Translations under genes and position numbers: made by a program
Shown: in pieces, positions 44,830 to 53,545 of the stretch
How positions within the stretch are numbered: the stretch's first letter is position 1
How the letters are laid out: the number at the start of each line of letters is the position of its first letter
Notes under the pieces: model-generated
Database searches by the model: none
Told to the model about the DNA's origin: nothing
Seen by the model: only the letters and a program-made list of their open reading frames with translations
Source: Paraglaciecola sp. MB-3u-78
GTDB taxonomy: Bacteria > Pseudomonadota > Gammaproteobacteria > Enterobacterales > Alteromonadaceae
Reading direction: 5' to 3'
Assembly (NCBI RefSeq): GCF_002835935.1
Contig: NZ_PJCF01000006.1
Location: forward strand, 1-64,000
DNA length: 64,000 bases

Positions 44830-45071
44830 TGCATATTGCTTAGGTGTAACACCCAGACATTCATTAAAATTTCTAATCAGATGTGATTGATCTGCATAGT
44901 CCAAATTTGTTGCCAATTCAGCTAACGTAAACTCCTGACTCTCTAACATCTCTAAAGCATGATAAGGCACTTCTGGTTACCTGACATTAAGGCATTTAGG
45001 CCGATTTGTTGATGGTGTTGCGAGTCGTCAATTTGTGGTGATCCAAAGCTCAATTGAGGATAAGCTAATTG
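44830..45071 (-). pseudogene. Remnant of an AraC-family regulator
   Basis: On the minus strand QLAYPQLSFGSPQID... runs in one frame and then, after a one-base shift near 44973, continues as VPYHALEMLESQEFTLAEL and YADQSHLIRNFNECLGVTPKQYAK. This is the second helix-turn-helix of an AraC-type DNA-binding domain. The N-terminal sensor domain is missing, and the C-terminus runs on into unrelated text. It looks decayed; a short expressed peptide is unlikely. Confidence 0.65.
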
Positions 45072-45157
45072 GCGCAAAGGGTGACTTTACTTCAGGTGAA
45101 AATGGGTAGGCTCATTTCACTGTCGATCTAATCCAATAGACACAATTAGGAGAATAT

Positions 45158-45565
45158 ATGAGCGACAAAATTAGCGGTAGTTGCCTTTGTGGCGCGGTCA
45201 CTTATGAAGTACAGAATGACTTTAAACGTTTCTATTTTTGTCATTGTGGACAATGTCAAAAAATTACTGGATCGGCTCATGCGTCTAATTTAATGACTGA
45301 GCCTGACGCCATAAAATGGACGGCAGGCGAAGCACATAAAAAACAATTCAACTATCCAGACCGTGATTTTACCGTGGTGTTTTGCACTGAATGTGGTTCA
45401 GGCCTGCCTTTTGTGACTAAAAGTGGCAAAGCCTTGATTGTGCCGGCAGGCAGTTTAGATGCTCAGCCAAACATTCAACCCAATAATAATATTTTTTGGG
45501 CTGAACGAGCTAGTTGGTATGACGATGGGAAACTTGCTAACAAGTGCGAAGGGTTTCCGAGTTAA
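45158..45565 (+). CDS. GFA-family (Mss4-like) zinc protein
   Basis: A 135-residue protein of the glutathione-dependent formaldehyde-activating (GFA) family. The Zn-binding cysteines are plain: SCLCGAV, FCHCGQCQK and FCTECGSGLPF, on a beta-tent fold. Family members bind glutathione adducts; most, like this one, have no proven reaction. The ATG follows an AGGAG site. It stands beside a degraded region on its left and converges on an M20 peptidase gene. Confidence 0.9.
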   Translation: MSDKISGSCLCGAVTYEVQNDFKRFYFCHCGQCQKITGSAHASNLMTEPDAIKWTAGEAHKKQFNYPDRDFTVVFCTECGSGLPFVTKSGKALIVPAGSLDAQPNIQPNNNIFWAERASWYDDGKLANKCEGFPS

Positions 45566-45589
45566 CTCGAATTTAGCTTATTTTGTGGC

Positions 45590-47053
45590 TTAGATACCAC
45601 TGGCGGTTTGTTCTAACATCGCATAATAAAATTGGATGGCGTTGAGATAGTCTTTAACAGTGATTTGCTCATTCAGCCCGTGAAATTGTTTTAGTGTGTC
45701 CGGGTTGAGTGAGACCATCATAAAGCGATAAATATTATCTGAAAGCGCCTGAAAATGTCTTGAATCGGTTGCCCCTAATACCAGGTAGGGAGTCACAAGC
45801 ACATTGTCATTCAAACGTCTGATTGAGCTTTCAATTAACTTAAATCCAATATTATCGGTAGGTGATACTGCTGATGCTTCGTTGGCTAGTTCTGTGGAAA
45901 GTGTCACCCTAGGGTCGTCAATCACTCGTTCAAGGTGAGCTTGAATACTAGCAACGGTATCACCTGGTAAAATTCTAAAATTGACTACCGCAGTGGCAAT
46001 AGTGGGTAGTACGTTTGACTTAGTGCTGCCTTGTAACATAGTGACTGCTGTTGTAGTGCGTGCGCTGGCTGCTGAGCTGGGGCTTTTAAGCAGTTTGTTG
46101 AGTACTAATGGTTCAAATAACCATAAGTTAGCCAAAGGTAAACGTTGGGATAACGGCATCGAATAACCAATGTTATCGAACATTAAATCAAAAAATTCTA
46201 GTCTTGCATCAAACGGGTTGTTTTCTACATTCACTATGGCACTGGCTAAAATTCCCGCTGCAGTATGTGCTGGTGGTTGCGATGAATGTCCACCCTCAGC
46301 TTTCACGCTAAGCCTAAAATTCACAAAGCCTTTTTCGGCCACTCCAATTAGGGCTATGGGTTGAGTTGTACCGGGAATAATACCGTCGGTAATCACGCCC
46401 CCTTCGTCTAATATAAATTCAAACTGGATACCTTGCTCAACAAAATATTTGGCTATCGCTTTTGCACCTGCGCCGCCGGCCTCTTCATCGTGACCAAAGG
46501 CAAAATAGATATCTCTTTGTGGTATGTTATTGTTTGCTAAAAACCACTCTAGGGATTCCATTAGTGCCAGCACACTGACCTTATCGTCAATTGCACCTCT
46601 TCCCCAAATCACGCCGTCTAATACGTTGCCGCTAAATGGTGATTGGTGCCATTGGTCTTTAGTTTGTTCATCAACCGGAACCACATCCATATGCCCCATA
46701 AAAAGTGCGGGTTTGAGTTGCGAGCTTTGCCCTTTTAGAAGGTAAACCATGCTGTAATCATTGAACTTGGTGAGCTTTGTTTGTGCATGTACTAATGGAA
46801 AAGACTGGGATAAATGTTGGTGAAAAGCTTGAAATGCTGAGTGATCAAGCTTGCTGGATTCGTCATAGGAAATGGTGGGAATTTGTAGGGCTTGACTAAA
46901 CCTGTCTATTGCTGCGGTTTCATCTAATGTAATAGGTGTTAGAGGCTCTGTGACCTGATACTGACTATTTTCAAAAACAGTGGTCGCTCGAAAAATCACA
47001 ATAACCAATAACACAACCACAATGGCAGCGAGGGATAGCAGAATTTTTTTCAT
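45590..47053 (-). CDS. M20-family metallopeptidase (carboxypeptidase S-like)
   Basis: A 487-residue protein with an N-terminal membrane anchor (about 4-25) and an M20 di-zinc peptidase. Motifs: LFMGHMDVVPV (first His/Asp), VIWGRGAIDDKVSV (bridging Asp) and FAFGHDEEAGG (Glu-Glu). The dimerisation domain has EGGHSSQPPAHTA, and LGATDSRHFQALSD carries the last ligand. It probably removes C-terminal amino acids from peptides at the cell envelope. A fragment similar to its C-terminus lies at 44685-44759. Confidence 0.92.
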   Translation of the reverse strand: MKKILLSLAAIVVVLLVIVIFRATTVFENSQYQVTEPLTPITLDETAAIDRFSQALQIPTISYDESSKLDHSAFQAFHQHLSQSFPLVHAQTKLTKFNDYSMVYLLKGQSSQLKPALFMGHMDVVPVDEQTKDQWHQSPFSGNVLDGVIWGRGAIDDKVSVLALMESLEWFLANNNIPQRDIYFAFGHDEEAGGAGAKAIAKYFVEQGIQFEFILDEGGVITDGIIPGTTQPIALIGVAEKGFVNFRLSVKAEGGHSSQPPAHTAAGILASAIVNVENNPFDARLEFFDLMFDNIGYSMPLSQRLPLANLWLFEPLVLNKLLKSPSSAASARTTTAVTMLQGSTKSNVLPTIATAVVNFRILPGDTVASIQAHLERVIDDPRVTLSTELANEASAVSPTDNIGFKLIESSIRRLNDNVLVTPYLVLGATDSRHFQALSDNIYRFMMVSLNPDTLKQFHGLNEQITVKDYLNAIQFYYAMLEQTASGI

Positions 47054-47134
47054 AAATGAGTCACTTCTAGAGTATTACTGGGTAAACTTGTCACTAGTAT
47101 AACCTTTCACCAAGAGTAATAAACCGTTGTCTAA

Positions 47135-47400
47135 CCCCGTTCTGTTTTCTGTGGTGGTGCTTATTTGGGGTTTAACCTAGCTGGCTATTACCTATCAGTT
47201 TGGTGAAGTGGACCCTACACTTTCGGTTGCGTATCGCAATTTTTAATTGCCGCGACAATTCTATTTACCTACTGCAAAATAAGAAAATTATCCTTGAAGC
47301 TGCCTCGACACATCCATATTAAAATGGCATAGGTGGGCCTGTGTTTATACACCCTTGATTACACGCTTTTATATCAAAGCCAACAACGTCTACTGTTTGC
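47135..47400 (+). pseudogene. Remnant of an EamA/DMT-family transporter
   Basis: Reading across frames on the plus strand gives VVLIWG, then LAITYQFGEVDPTLSVAYR, then FLIAATILFTYCKIRKLSLK and VGLCLYTLDYTLLYQSQQ. This is the expected order for the first EamA repeat of a drug/metabolite transporter. At least two frameshifts and a TAG interrupt it, and nothing of the second repeat remains. The locus is dead. Confidence 0.7.
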
Positions 47401-47471
47401 TTCCCAAAAAGATCTTTTTATGAAAACTAAAAAGCGTAATGTTGACGGCGGTAAGCGACATTAATTTGGGT

Positions 47472-48110
47472 TTATCTAGTTAATAATTGAATGATGTTTT
47501 TGGCCTTTTTATTACCAATACCTTCTACTTCCTGTAGTTGTGCTTCAGTTGCTAACATCACAGTCCGCACGCTACCAAAATGCAACAATAGTGCTTTTGC
47601 TAAAATGGGACCAACGTTAGGTAGTCCTTGCAATATAAAAGACTGTTGTTTCTTAAACGATTTAGGACGATAGCCATGACGCCTTAGTTGTTTTTTCTCA
47701 GTGCGGGATTTTTGTTGCGATGCATAAAGCATTGTATTGACGGTTTCAATATTGTCTTTAGTGCGTAAAATGCAAATACCATATGTCAGACTGACGCAAG
47801 CCAATGCGCCTAATACAGCACGTCTATCCATCTTTGTATTTTGAATATCACTACCTAGGCCTTCGATAATGAGTAGAGATTGATAAGGCGACTGACATAT
47901 TTTTTCGGCTTGTTGAAATAAACGACCATCAATAATGGAGACTAGTAAATCGTTGATTTTCTTACGTTCAATAATTAGCCAGTTATCAACAAGATAATCG
48001 CCATAAATCAAACGTTTTATATCGAGAATAACTTTGGGATGATTTTGTAGTAAGCTCAAAATCCCGCTGTTACTTTCCCTATCATCTGCTTGGATGTGTA
48101 GAATATTCAT
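47472..48110 (-). CDS. ERCC4/XPF-type nuclease with helix-hairpin-helix
   Basis: A 212-residue protein with an N-terminal XPF-like nuclease domain: ADDRES (9-14), YGDYL (36-40) and the catalytic IIERKKINDL with E48, R49, K50, D54. A C-terminal pair of helix-hairpin-helix motifs (PNVGPILAKALLLHFGS and VEGIGNKKAKNIIQLL) follows. This is the archaeal/eukaryotic XPF-Mus81 layout without helicase. Such enzymes cut branched or flap DNA. The start at 48110 follows an AGG site; the frame is open to 48131. In bacteria these genes are patchy and often mobile. Confidence 0.85.
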   Translation of the reverse strand: MNILHIQADDRESNSGILSLLQNHPKVILDIKRLIYGDYLVDNWLIIERKKINDLLVSIIDGRLFQQAEKICQSPYQSLLIIEGLGSDIQNTKMDRRAVLGALACVSLTYGICILRTKDNIETVNTMLYASQQKSRTEKKQLRRHGYRPKSFKKQQSFILQGLPNVGPILAKALLLHFGSVRTVMLATEAQLQEVEGIGNKKAKNIIQLLTR

Positions 48111-48131
48111 TTCATAGCCTTTCCCTAGCAT

Positions 48132-48456
48132 ATCAAAGTTAGTTTAGTTCATCCTTTATTGAGCAACTACAAAAATGCGCATTTACTACTGCTCAGTGAT
48201 CCGATAAAAAGACAATAATAGAAGAGACTGAATTATTTAGAAACATAGTTAAGCCCTAACAAAATCATCGTAAGTAAGTGAAAATCTAAAGTTCACCTCA
48301 AAAAATAAAAATATAAGTATTTTATTTGATTTGTAAGTGTAAATTCAATATTGTAAGTATTTTATAGGAAATGAATGTTTCTTGATGGGATAAATACATA
48401 TTTGAGTACTTTATGCAAAAAGTATTGAATAATTCACTGAATAAGTAAAGTTTAAT
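48132..48456. other. AT-rich intergenic region before the Fic gene
   Basis: About 325 very AT-rich bases between divergent genes, presumably with both promoters. No gene, terminator or well-spaced promoter is recognised. Repeated TAAGTATTTTAT-like words near 48310-48370 are noticeable. Confidence 0.5.
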
Positions 48457-50016
48457 ATGACACCACTTGGCTACACCTACTTAAATCAACACTACAATTT
48501 ATTACTACCAAAGCTAGATGTTGAAGTATATCAAGACCCACAAGCCGATACTGAAAAGTTGATCTCCTATGGCGCGTCAAAAAGAAAAATTATACCGGGT
48601 TCGCGTAAACAAGCAGAAACGTCGTATGAACATATGGTATCAGCGATCAAATATCAGGGCATTCGACTTCATTTTTTTGCCGCTATTTTTCAGAAAGTAG
48701 ATGTAAAAGCATTAACTGCTTTTATCGCCGATAAGCCAAACTCAAAATACAACAGAGTTATATGGTATTTATACGAATGGTTAACCGAAAAAAAGCTCGA
48801 TCTTCATGATTTAACCAAAGGTAATTATATTCAACTTTTTGAAGATGAATTTTATTACACGTTAACTAACGGCGATAAAGACAAACGTACTCGTGTTGTT
48901 AATAATGCTATCGGCACAAAAGATTTCTGCCCTACCATCCGAAAAACGAAAGAAGTAAAAGCATTAGAAAATATAAACGTTTATCAAACAGCATATGCTG
49001 AGATGCAAAAAGTTGGCGACCCGCTTACCGCCGATGTATTAGGTCGTTCGATAAATTATCTATATACAAAAGAAACAAAATCATCAAATGAGATTGAACG
49101 TGAAACGCCAGATAAACACAAAATGAAGCGTTTTTTAAATGCCATTAAAAATGTCGGTTTGTTTGAATTAACAAAAGAAAAACTCATTGATTTACAAAAT
49201 AAAATAGTAGAAGAAAATAAACGAACTAATGACTATCGAGCAGATGAAATCTATGTAGGTAGCACTATACATCGCTTAGGAGGAATAGACGAAGACATAC
49301 ATTATATTGGTGCACTTGCCAAGCATGTCCCTAGTATGATGCAAGGTTTGCTAAAAACTCATGAACGGCTAATGATAGATTCAGCGGTACCAGCATTAAT
49401 ACATGCAACAGTTATATCATTTGGTGAAGTATATATACATCCACTGGAGGATGGTAATGGTCGAATTCACCGTTACTTAATTCATGATGTGATGAAGCAA
49501 AGAGAACCTGAACATAAATTTATAATCCCAATTTCAGCAGCTATATTGAAAAATCAAAAGCAGTACGATGCGGTTCTTGAAACAATTTCACGCCCTACCT
49601 TAGCAATGCTGGATTGGGAGCTTGATAGCGAAAATAGTAATAAATTAATCGTGTACAACGATATTGACTACATGTACCGGTACCCTGATTACACAGCACA
49701 CGTGAAATTTGTATACGACATGATGAACAAAGCTATTTCTAATGAATTAGTAGAAGAGATCGGTTTGCTCGTAGTCTTTGACGCTATCAAAGGTGCTATC
49801 AATGATCTAACAGACATACCAAATAACATGTTAGACAAAATAACCTCTATTCTCATAAATGGCGGTGGCAAAGTTTCAAAAGCTAAGCAAAAGTTAGTGC
49901 TATCTCATATCGATCAAGAAAAGCTGGTTTTGATTGAACAACTATCCGTTAATTTAATCCAAGCAATGAAAGAAAGAATCAATATAGACGTACAGCTATT
50001 AATGAAAAAGGAGTGA
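48457..50016 (+). CDS. Fic-domain protein (probable AMP-transferase)
   Basis: A 519-residue protein with the Fic core at about residues 190-350. The catalytic motif is HPLEDGNGRIHR (H328-R339 region), a match to HxFx(D/E)GNGRxxR. The family transfers AMP, or another nucleotide part, to Ser/Thr/Tyr of target proteins. Upstream of it S210-N-E-I-E214-R resembles the class II inhibitory helix (S/T)xxxE(G/N), but with Arg in the last position. The N-terminal 180 and C-terminal 170 residues are family extensions of unknown role. No antitoxin gene is adjacent. Low GC and isolation suggest acquisition. Confidence 0.88.
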   Translation: MTPLGYTYLNQHYNLLLPKLDVEVYQDPQADTEKLISYGASKRKIIPGSRKQAETSYEHMVSAIKYQGIRLHFFAAIFQKVDVKALTAFIADKPNSKYNRVIWYLYEWLTEKKLDLHDLTKGNYIQLFEDEFYYTLTNGDKDKRTRVVNNAIGTKDFCPTIRKTKEVKALENINVYQTAYAEMQKVGDPLTADVLGRSINYLYTKETKSSNEIERETPDKHKMKRFLNAIKNVGLFELTKEKLIDLQNKIVEENKRTNDYRADEIYVGSTIHRLGGIDEDIHYIGALAKHVPSMMQGLLKTHERLMIDSAVPALIHATVISFGEVYIHPLEDGNGRIHRYLIHDVMKQREPEHKFIIPISAAILKNQKQYDAVLETISRPTLAMLDWELDSENSNKLIVYNDIDYMYRYPDYTAHVKFVYDMMNKAISNELVEEIGLLVVFDAIKGAINDLTDIPNNMLDKITSILINGGGKVSKAKQKLVLSHIDQEKLVLIEQLSVNLIQAMKERINIDVQLLMKKE

Positions 50017-50547
50017 TCAAAATCGAATTTATGGGGATGTTGGCTTCGTTTGAGTTGACGTTTAATATGACAGTCGGCATCGGTTTTTAGCATAAAAATG
50101 CTGCTCGATGGCAATGCTATTCACCTAATTATTAGGAAAATTTAGCAGGTCGTTTGCACTTGCTCCCAGCAATGACAAACTCATTTAACATCCATGTTAA
50201 ATGCCCTCCTAAATTCACCTAATAATTGGCAAACCTAGAGTCGAGGGTAGAGCAACGGCATCGGCTTTGCCGATTAAGCGTTTTAGGTTGCGTTACTGCG
50301 AATTAACGAGCGTGCCCTTTTAATTCTCTCTTGCTGTAATAAAGTGTAATATTTTTCGCACCAATTTTCAGTTAAGATTTTAAATTGTATTTTAACTAAG
50401 TGATTTAGGCGGTTGTAACTATCCATGTCGCATTTGAGCGGTAGCCGTGAGGAACGCATTCTGATTTGAGAGAGCGATTTTGATGAGACCTCAAATGAGC
50501 TTAAACCGCAGAATTTTGAAATTTTAGTAATTAACCAGTCAACCATG
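50017..50547. other. Gene-poor stretch with palindromes before a truncated peptidase
   Basis: About 530 bases. A minus-strand frame at 50283-50546 (87 codons, MVDWLITKISKFCGL...) reads like a basic hypothetical protein, but I recognise nothing and leave it uncalled. Palindromes are present: ATTTAACAT (50183-50191) / ATGTTAAAT (50194-50202), and ATCGGC / GCCGAT (50260-50274). The motif TTCACCTAAT(T/A)ATT occurs twice near 50120 and 50212. It looks like inserted DNA that replaced the front of the peptidase gene. Confidence 0.4.
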
Positions 50548-51550
50548 ATATTTTGATGAAAAATTAAACGCACGGATTCATGGTATTAACAAGGTGTTAA
50601 AAGGTAGCTCAATCGCTATACAAGATTATACGCCAGACTGGTCTAATATTATTTTATATATTGATGGCGCAGGAAGTTCTGGGCAGTATCTTCGTTATCA
50701 AAATGGGCAATTAAGTTTACTTGCTCATGCTCGTCCTCACATTAAACCTGAGCAAGTTAGCGAAGTACAAGAAACAACGTATGAAGCGCGTGATGGTTTA
50801 AATATCCCGACATTGTTAACACTGCCAAACGATAAGGCATTAGTGAACCTCCCTGCCATAGTAATGCCTCATGGTGGGCCTGAATCATACGATACCATTG
50901 GTTTTGATTGGTTAGCTCAATATTTTTCTAGTCAAGGTTATTTAGTTATTCAGCCGCAATTTAGAGGTTCAAAAGGTTTTGGCACTGATCATTTACTTAA
51001 AGGGCGTGGTGAATGGGGTCGCAAGATGCAAGATGACCTAACTGATGCTGTCAATATGCTAGTTAAAGAAGGAAAGGTTGACTCTAAACGTGTTTGTATA
51101 GTTGGCGCGAGTTATGGTGGTTATGCAGCACTTGCTGGCGCAGCATTTACACCTGATATTTACCGATGTATTGTGTCAATTAATGGTGTTGCTGATATTC
51201 CTCGTATGTTGGAAGGTGACAGACGAAGATATGGCAGGGATCACTGGGTAGTATCGTATTGGGATAAAGTTATCTCAAACGGGAAGTTAGATGAAGATCA
51301 CCTTGAAAAAATTTCACCGATAAATGCAGTGCAGAACATTAAGGCACCTGTTCTGTTAATTCACGGCGAACGCGATTTAGTGGTACCATTTCATCAATCA
51401 GAAGATATGTTTGATGAAATGAAAGATGCAGATAAACAAGTGACTTTTGTTGAGTTAGAAGATGGAAATCATCATTTAAGTAACCCTAAGAATCGTGCTA
51501 AAGCATTAGAGGCTCTTGATAAATTTTTGAAAAAAACATATATGACTTAA
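50548..51550 (+). pseudogene. 5'-truncated S9-family prolyl oligopeptidase
   Basis: Only the C-terminal part of an S9 peptidase remains. Family-like text starts at YFDEKLNARIHGI near 50550, and the catalytic alpha/beta hydrolase domain is intact. It has the oxyanion region MPHGGPESYD, the nucleophile GASYGGYA, Asp in HGERDLVVP and His in DGNHHL. Normal members of about 650-700 residues also carry an N-terminal beta-propeller, and the preceding frame is closed by a TGA at the junction. Translation from GTG 50594 would give a propeller-less 318-residue protein, which could still be a small esterase-like enzyme. I judge it a truncated gene, not certainly dead. Confidence 0.75.
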
Positions 51551-51575
51551 TTAATCAAATTTACTAAGCCACCCA

Positions 51576-51850
51576 GTGAGCCGAGATAAATCGGAAGAAG
51601 ATCGGAGGTGCAAGTCCTCGAATCCAGAATTTGCGGGATCAGAGACGCTGATATATCGAATCGCGAACGTCCCCTTGATGACACAAAGGCGACAGTCGGC
51701 TTAGAGCGATCAACGCTCAGTCAACAATTTCAAGACATCGTGCGCTGTCAGTAACGACGACTTCTACTGCAAGTTTACTGAGTTATCCGACAGTTAAAGG
51801 GTTGGAGTTGAACTACAGTCCTTGTTCCAATTACAAACTTTTGTCAATCA
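51576..51850 (+). other. Possible 5' fragment of a group II intron
   Basis: After the peptidase stop the sequence begins GTGAG at 51576 and continues with short complementary blocks (CCGA/TCGG, GGAGG-TGCAAGT-CCTC). The GTGCAAGTCC style resembles domain I of bacterial group II introns. No reverse transcriptase or 3' end follows, so it would be a truncated copy. The first bases differ from the usual GTGYG. This is pattern memory only. Confidence 0.3.
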
Positions 51851-51913
51851 ACGTCACTGACCCCATCGATTGCAGTTGCTATAGGTAAACTGCCATTGCC
51901 TTTTAGCAAACGA

Positions 51914-51949
51914 GAACCAAAAGCTTAAAGTTGATTAAGCTTTTGGTTC
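51914..51949 (-). terminator. Perfect 15-bp hairpin at a gene end
   Basis: GAACCAAAAGCTTAA (51914-51928) pairs exactly with TTAAGCTTTTGGTTC (51935-51949), loop of six. It spans the stop codon of the 92-residue gene on the minus strand. The T-rich tract after it is poor, so it may terminate weakly or stabilise the transcript. Confidence 0.6.
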
Positions 51950-52203
51950 AACTCATAACTGGGCTCTGTGACAATTTTTTCCAGTACTTGGACTCTTTCA
52001 GTCAATTGTTGAATAAGCAGATCTTTATCATCCAGACTTTCGGTCGCTTTTTGTGTTTGGTCGTGCGTTTGGGTAAAAGGATTACTGCAACGGCCATTTA
52101 TCCAGGCTGCTAATTGCCAGTTATTTTTGTGATCTAACCAACAAACTGTCAAAGAAATCACAGCGACAATCGATAATATAAGAGTAATTTTGAGTGGGTC
52201 CAC
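51925..52203 (-). CDS. Small membrane protein with C-terminal coiled coil
   Basis: A 92-residue protein: one N-terminal helix in the membrane (about 5-23), a polar middle (HKNNWQLAAWINGRC...), and a coiled coil (about 60-88, LLIQQLTERVQVLEKIV). The layout recalls PspB-type envelope-stress proteins, but sequence identity is not obvious. The start is a GTG with a strong AGGAG site six bases before it. It is divergent from the ECF sigma gene across a region holding a perfect palindrome, so it may be coregulated. Confidence 0.75.
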   Translation of the reverse strand: MDPLKITLILSIVAVISLTVCWLDHKNNWQLAAWINGRCSNPFTQTHDQTQKATESLDDKDLLIQQLTERVQVLEKIVTEPSYELNQKLNQL

Positions 52204-52280
52204 AGGTTTCTCCTGAGTAGTTGAGTTGCAGAAAATGCACTATTTGCACTTGCCTTTAATTCAGTAGTCTTGCGTAACAA

Positions 52281-52311
52281 AAATTTATTACATAATATTT
52301 GTAATAAATTT
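52281..52311. repeat. Perfect 11-bp palindrome in a divergent promoter region
   Basis: AAATTTATTAC (52281-52291) and GTAATAAATTT (52301-52311), separated by nine bases, form an exact inverted repeat. It lies 60 bases before the sigma-factor start and 78 bases before the divergent gene, a natural place for a dimeric regulator. Confidence 0.65.
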
Positions 52312-52370
52312 ATTAAGCTAAAGACTATGTTATAAAACCTATGATTTTAATTGTCTGTTGTTAGGGAATA

Positions 52371-52877
52371 TTGAGCCACTTGAGTAAGGATTTTAGCCAC
52401 GTTTTAAAAGAACATGCCGCCTTATTAGGCCGCGTGGCTGCGACCTATGAAGCAAATTTTCATTTGCGCCAAGAGTTGTTGCAGGAGATTTCTTTGGCGG
52501 TGTGGCAGGCTTTAGAAAAGTTCAAAGGTGACAGCAGTGTTAAGACTTACGTATTACGCGTCGCTCACAATAAGGCGATTACTCATGTGGCTTATCATGC
52601 CAAGCAGCCTCGTAACGACTCTTATTGTGAAGTAGAAACACCGCAGCCAAGTCAGCAGCCGAGCTCTGATGTGCAAATAGCTCAACAACAGCAGATTCAA
52701 ACCATGCTTAAAGAAATTAGGAAAATGCCCATACAAACGCGCCAAGTAGTCACCATGTCGATGGAAGGATTGAGTTACAGCGAAATAGCTGAAGCTTGCG
52801 GTATAAGTAGCTCCAACGCTGGGGTGATTCTTAACAGAGCGAGAAAAGTATTGATGGAGAGCATTCAGCATGTCTGA
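52371..52877 (+). CDS. ECF-type RNA polymerase sigma factor
   Basis: A 168-residue sigma-70 family protein of the extracytoplasmic-function class. The region 2 part includes LRQELLQEISLAVWQALEKFKGDSSVKTYVLRVAHNKAI (about 31-69), and region 4 includes MPIQTRQVVTMSMEGLSYSEIAEACGISSSNAGVILNRARKVL (about 121-163, HTH for the -35). The start is a TTG preceded by AGGGA. The stop overlaps the next gene by eight bases, so the two are coupled. The membrane protein that follows is the likely partner or anti-sigma. The promoter set is unknown. Confidence 0.9.
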   Translation: MSHLSKDFSHVLKEHAALLGRVAATYEANFHLRQELLQEISLAVWQALEKFKGDSSVKTYVLRVAHNKAITHVAYHAKQPRNDSYCEVETPQPSQQPSSDVQIAQQQQIQTMLKEIRKMPIQTRQVVTMSMEGLSYSEIAEACGISSSNAGVILNRARKVLMESIQHV

Positions 52878-53463
52878 TATCCAAGACCCACTTAGCCAAC
52901 TTTGGCAGGGGCAAACAGCAGAGCAACCAGATATAAATGCTATTACTAAAAAGTGGCGCTGGACTAAGGTAAAGCAGCGTTTGTATGTGTGTCTTGATGT
53001 GCTGAGCGTGGTCATTCCCTTTGTATTGATATGGCAGTACATGGATGAGTTAGATATCGTGACTAAACGGATTGTTCTGGCAATTTTATTATTATCTATA
53101 CCTTTTGTTGTATATCTGACTTGGTTAAGAAGGTTTTCTCTTGGGTGGTCTAGCGAATCAACCGAAAAATATATTCAACAATTGCAAAAACAACTCGCTA
53201 ATAACAGCCAAATTGCCTTTATGACTAAACACTCAATTTGGCCGGTATTAGTGCTGATTGGTATTCAATACTTTGCTCTGTTTTATTACGATGTATTCCC
53301 TATAGAAAAACTCATACGTAAAGCGGTTATTTCAACATGTATTGTTGCCGTGGCGTTTATTGCCATTTGGATTTGGGCTGATAAACGTCAAAAACGCTTC
53401 GATAAAGAACTTCTTGAACTAAACAACTTACTTGATGGCACTATTACTAATCACCATAAGTGA
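52870..53463 (+). CDS. Membrane protein coupled to an ECF sigma factor (candidate anti-sigma)
   Basis: A 197-residue protein with a cytoplasmic N-terminus of about 35 residues and four predicted membrane helices (about 37-57, 62-82, 117-137, 143-163). The N-terminus has SQLWQGQTAEQPDINAITKKWRW. A loop between helices 2 and 3 contains a short amphipathic stretch (TEKYIQQLQKQLANN). It begins inside the sigma-factor stop (ATGTCTGA). It lacks the zinc (HxxxCxxC) anti-sigma signature, so it would be an atypical anti-sigma; a sensor role is inference from position. Confidence 0.75.
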   Translation: MSDIQDPLSQLWQGQTAEQPDINAITKKWRWTKVKQRLYVCLDVLSVVIPFVLIWQYMDELDIVTKRIVLAILLLSIPFVVYLTWLRRFSLGWSSESTEKYIQQLQKQLANNSQIAFMTKHSIWPVLVLIGIQYFALFYYDVFPIEKLIRKAVISTCIVAVAFIAIWIWADKRQKRFDKELLELNNLLDGTITNHHK

Positions 53464-53545
53464 TTGGTAATAGATCTGACGGTTTACAATAGCCGTTATG
53501 TGTTCTCTCAAAAAGAGAATCCCAACACAACCAGATTCCCCAAAG

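Noticed and set aside
51590-51640. tRNA-like text (GTGCAAGTCCTCGAATCC) after the truncated peptidase
   Set aside because: It recalls a T-arm, but no acceptor stem, anticodon arm or CCA end could be fitted; the group II intron reading is preferred.
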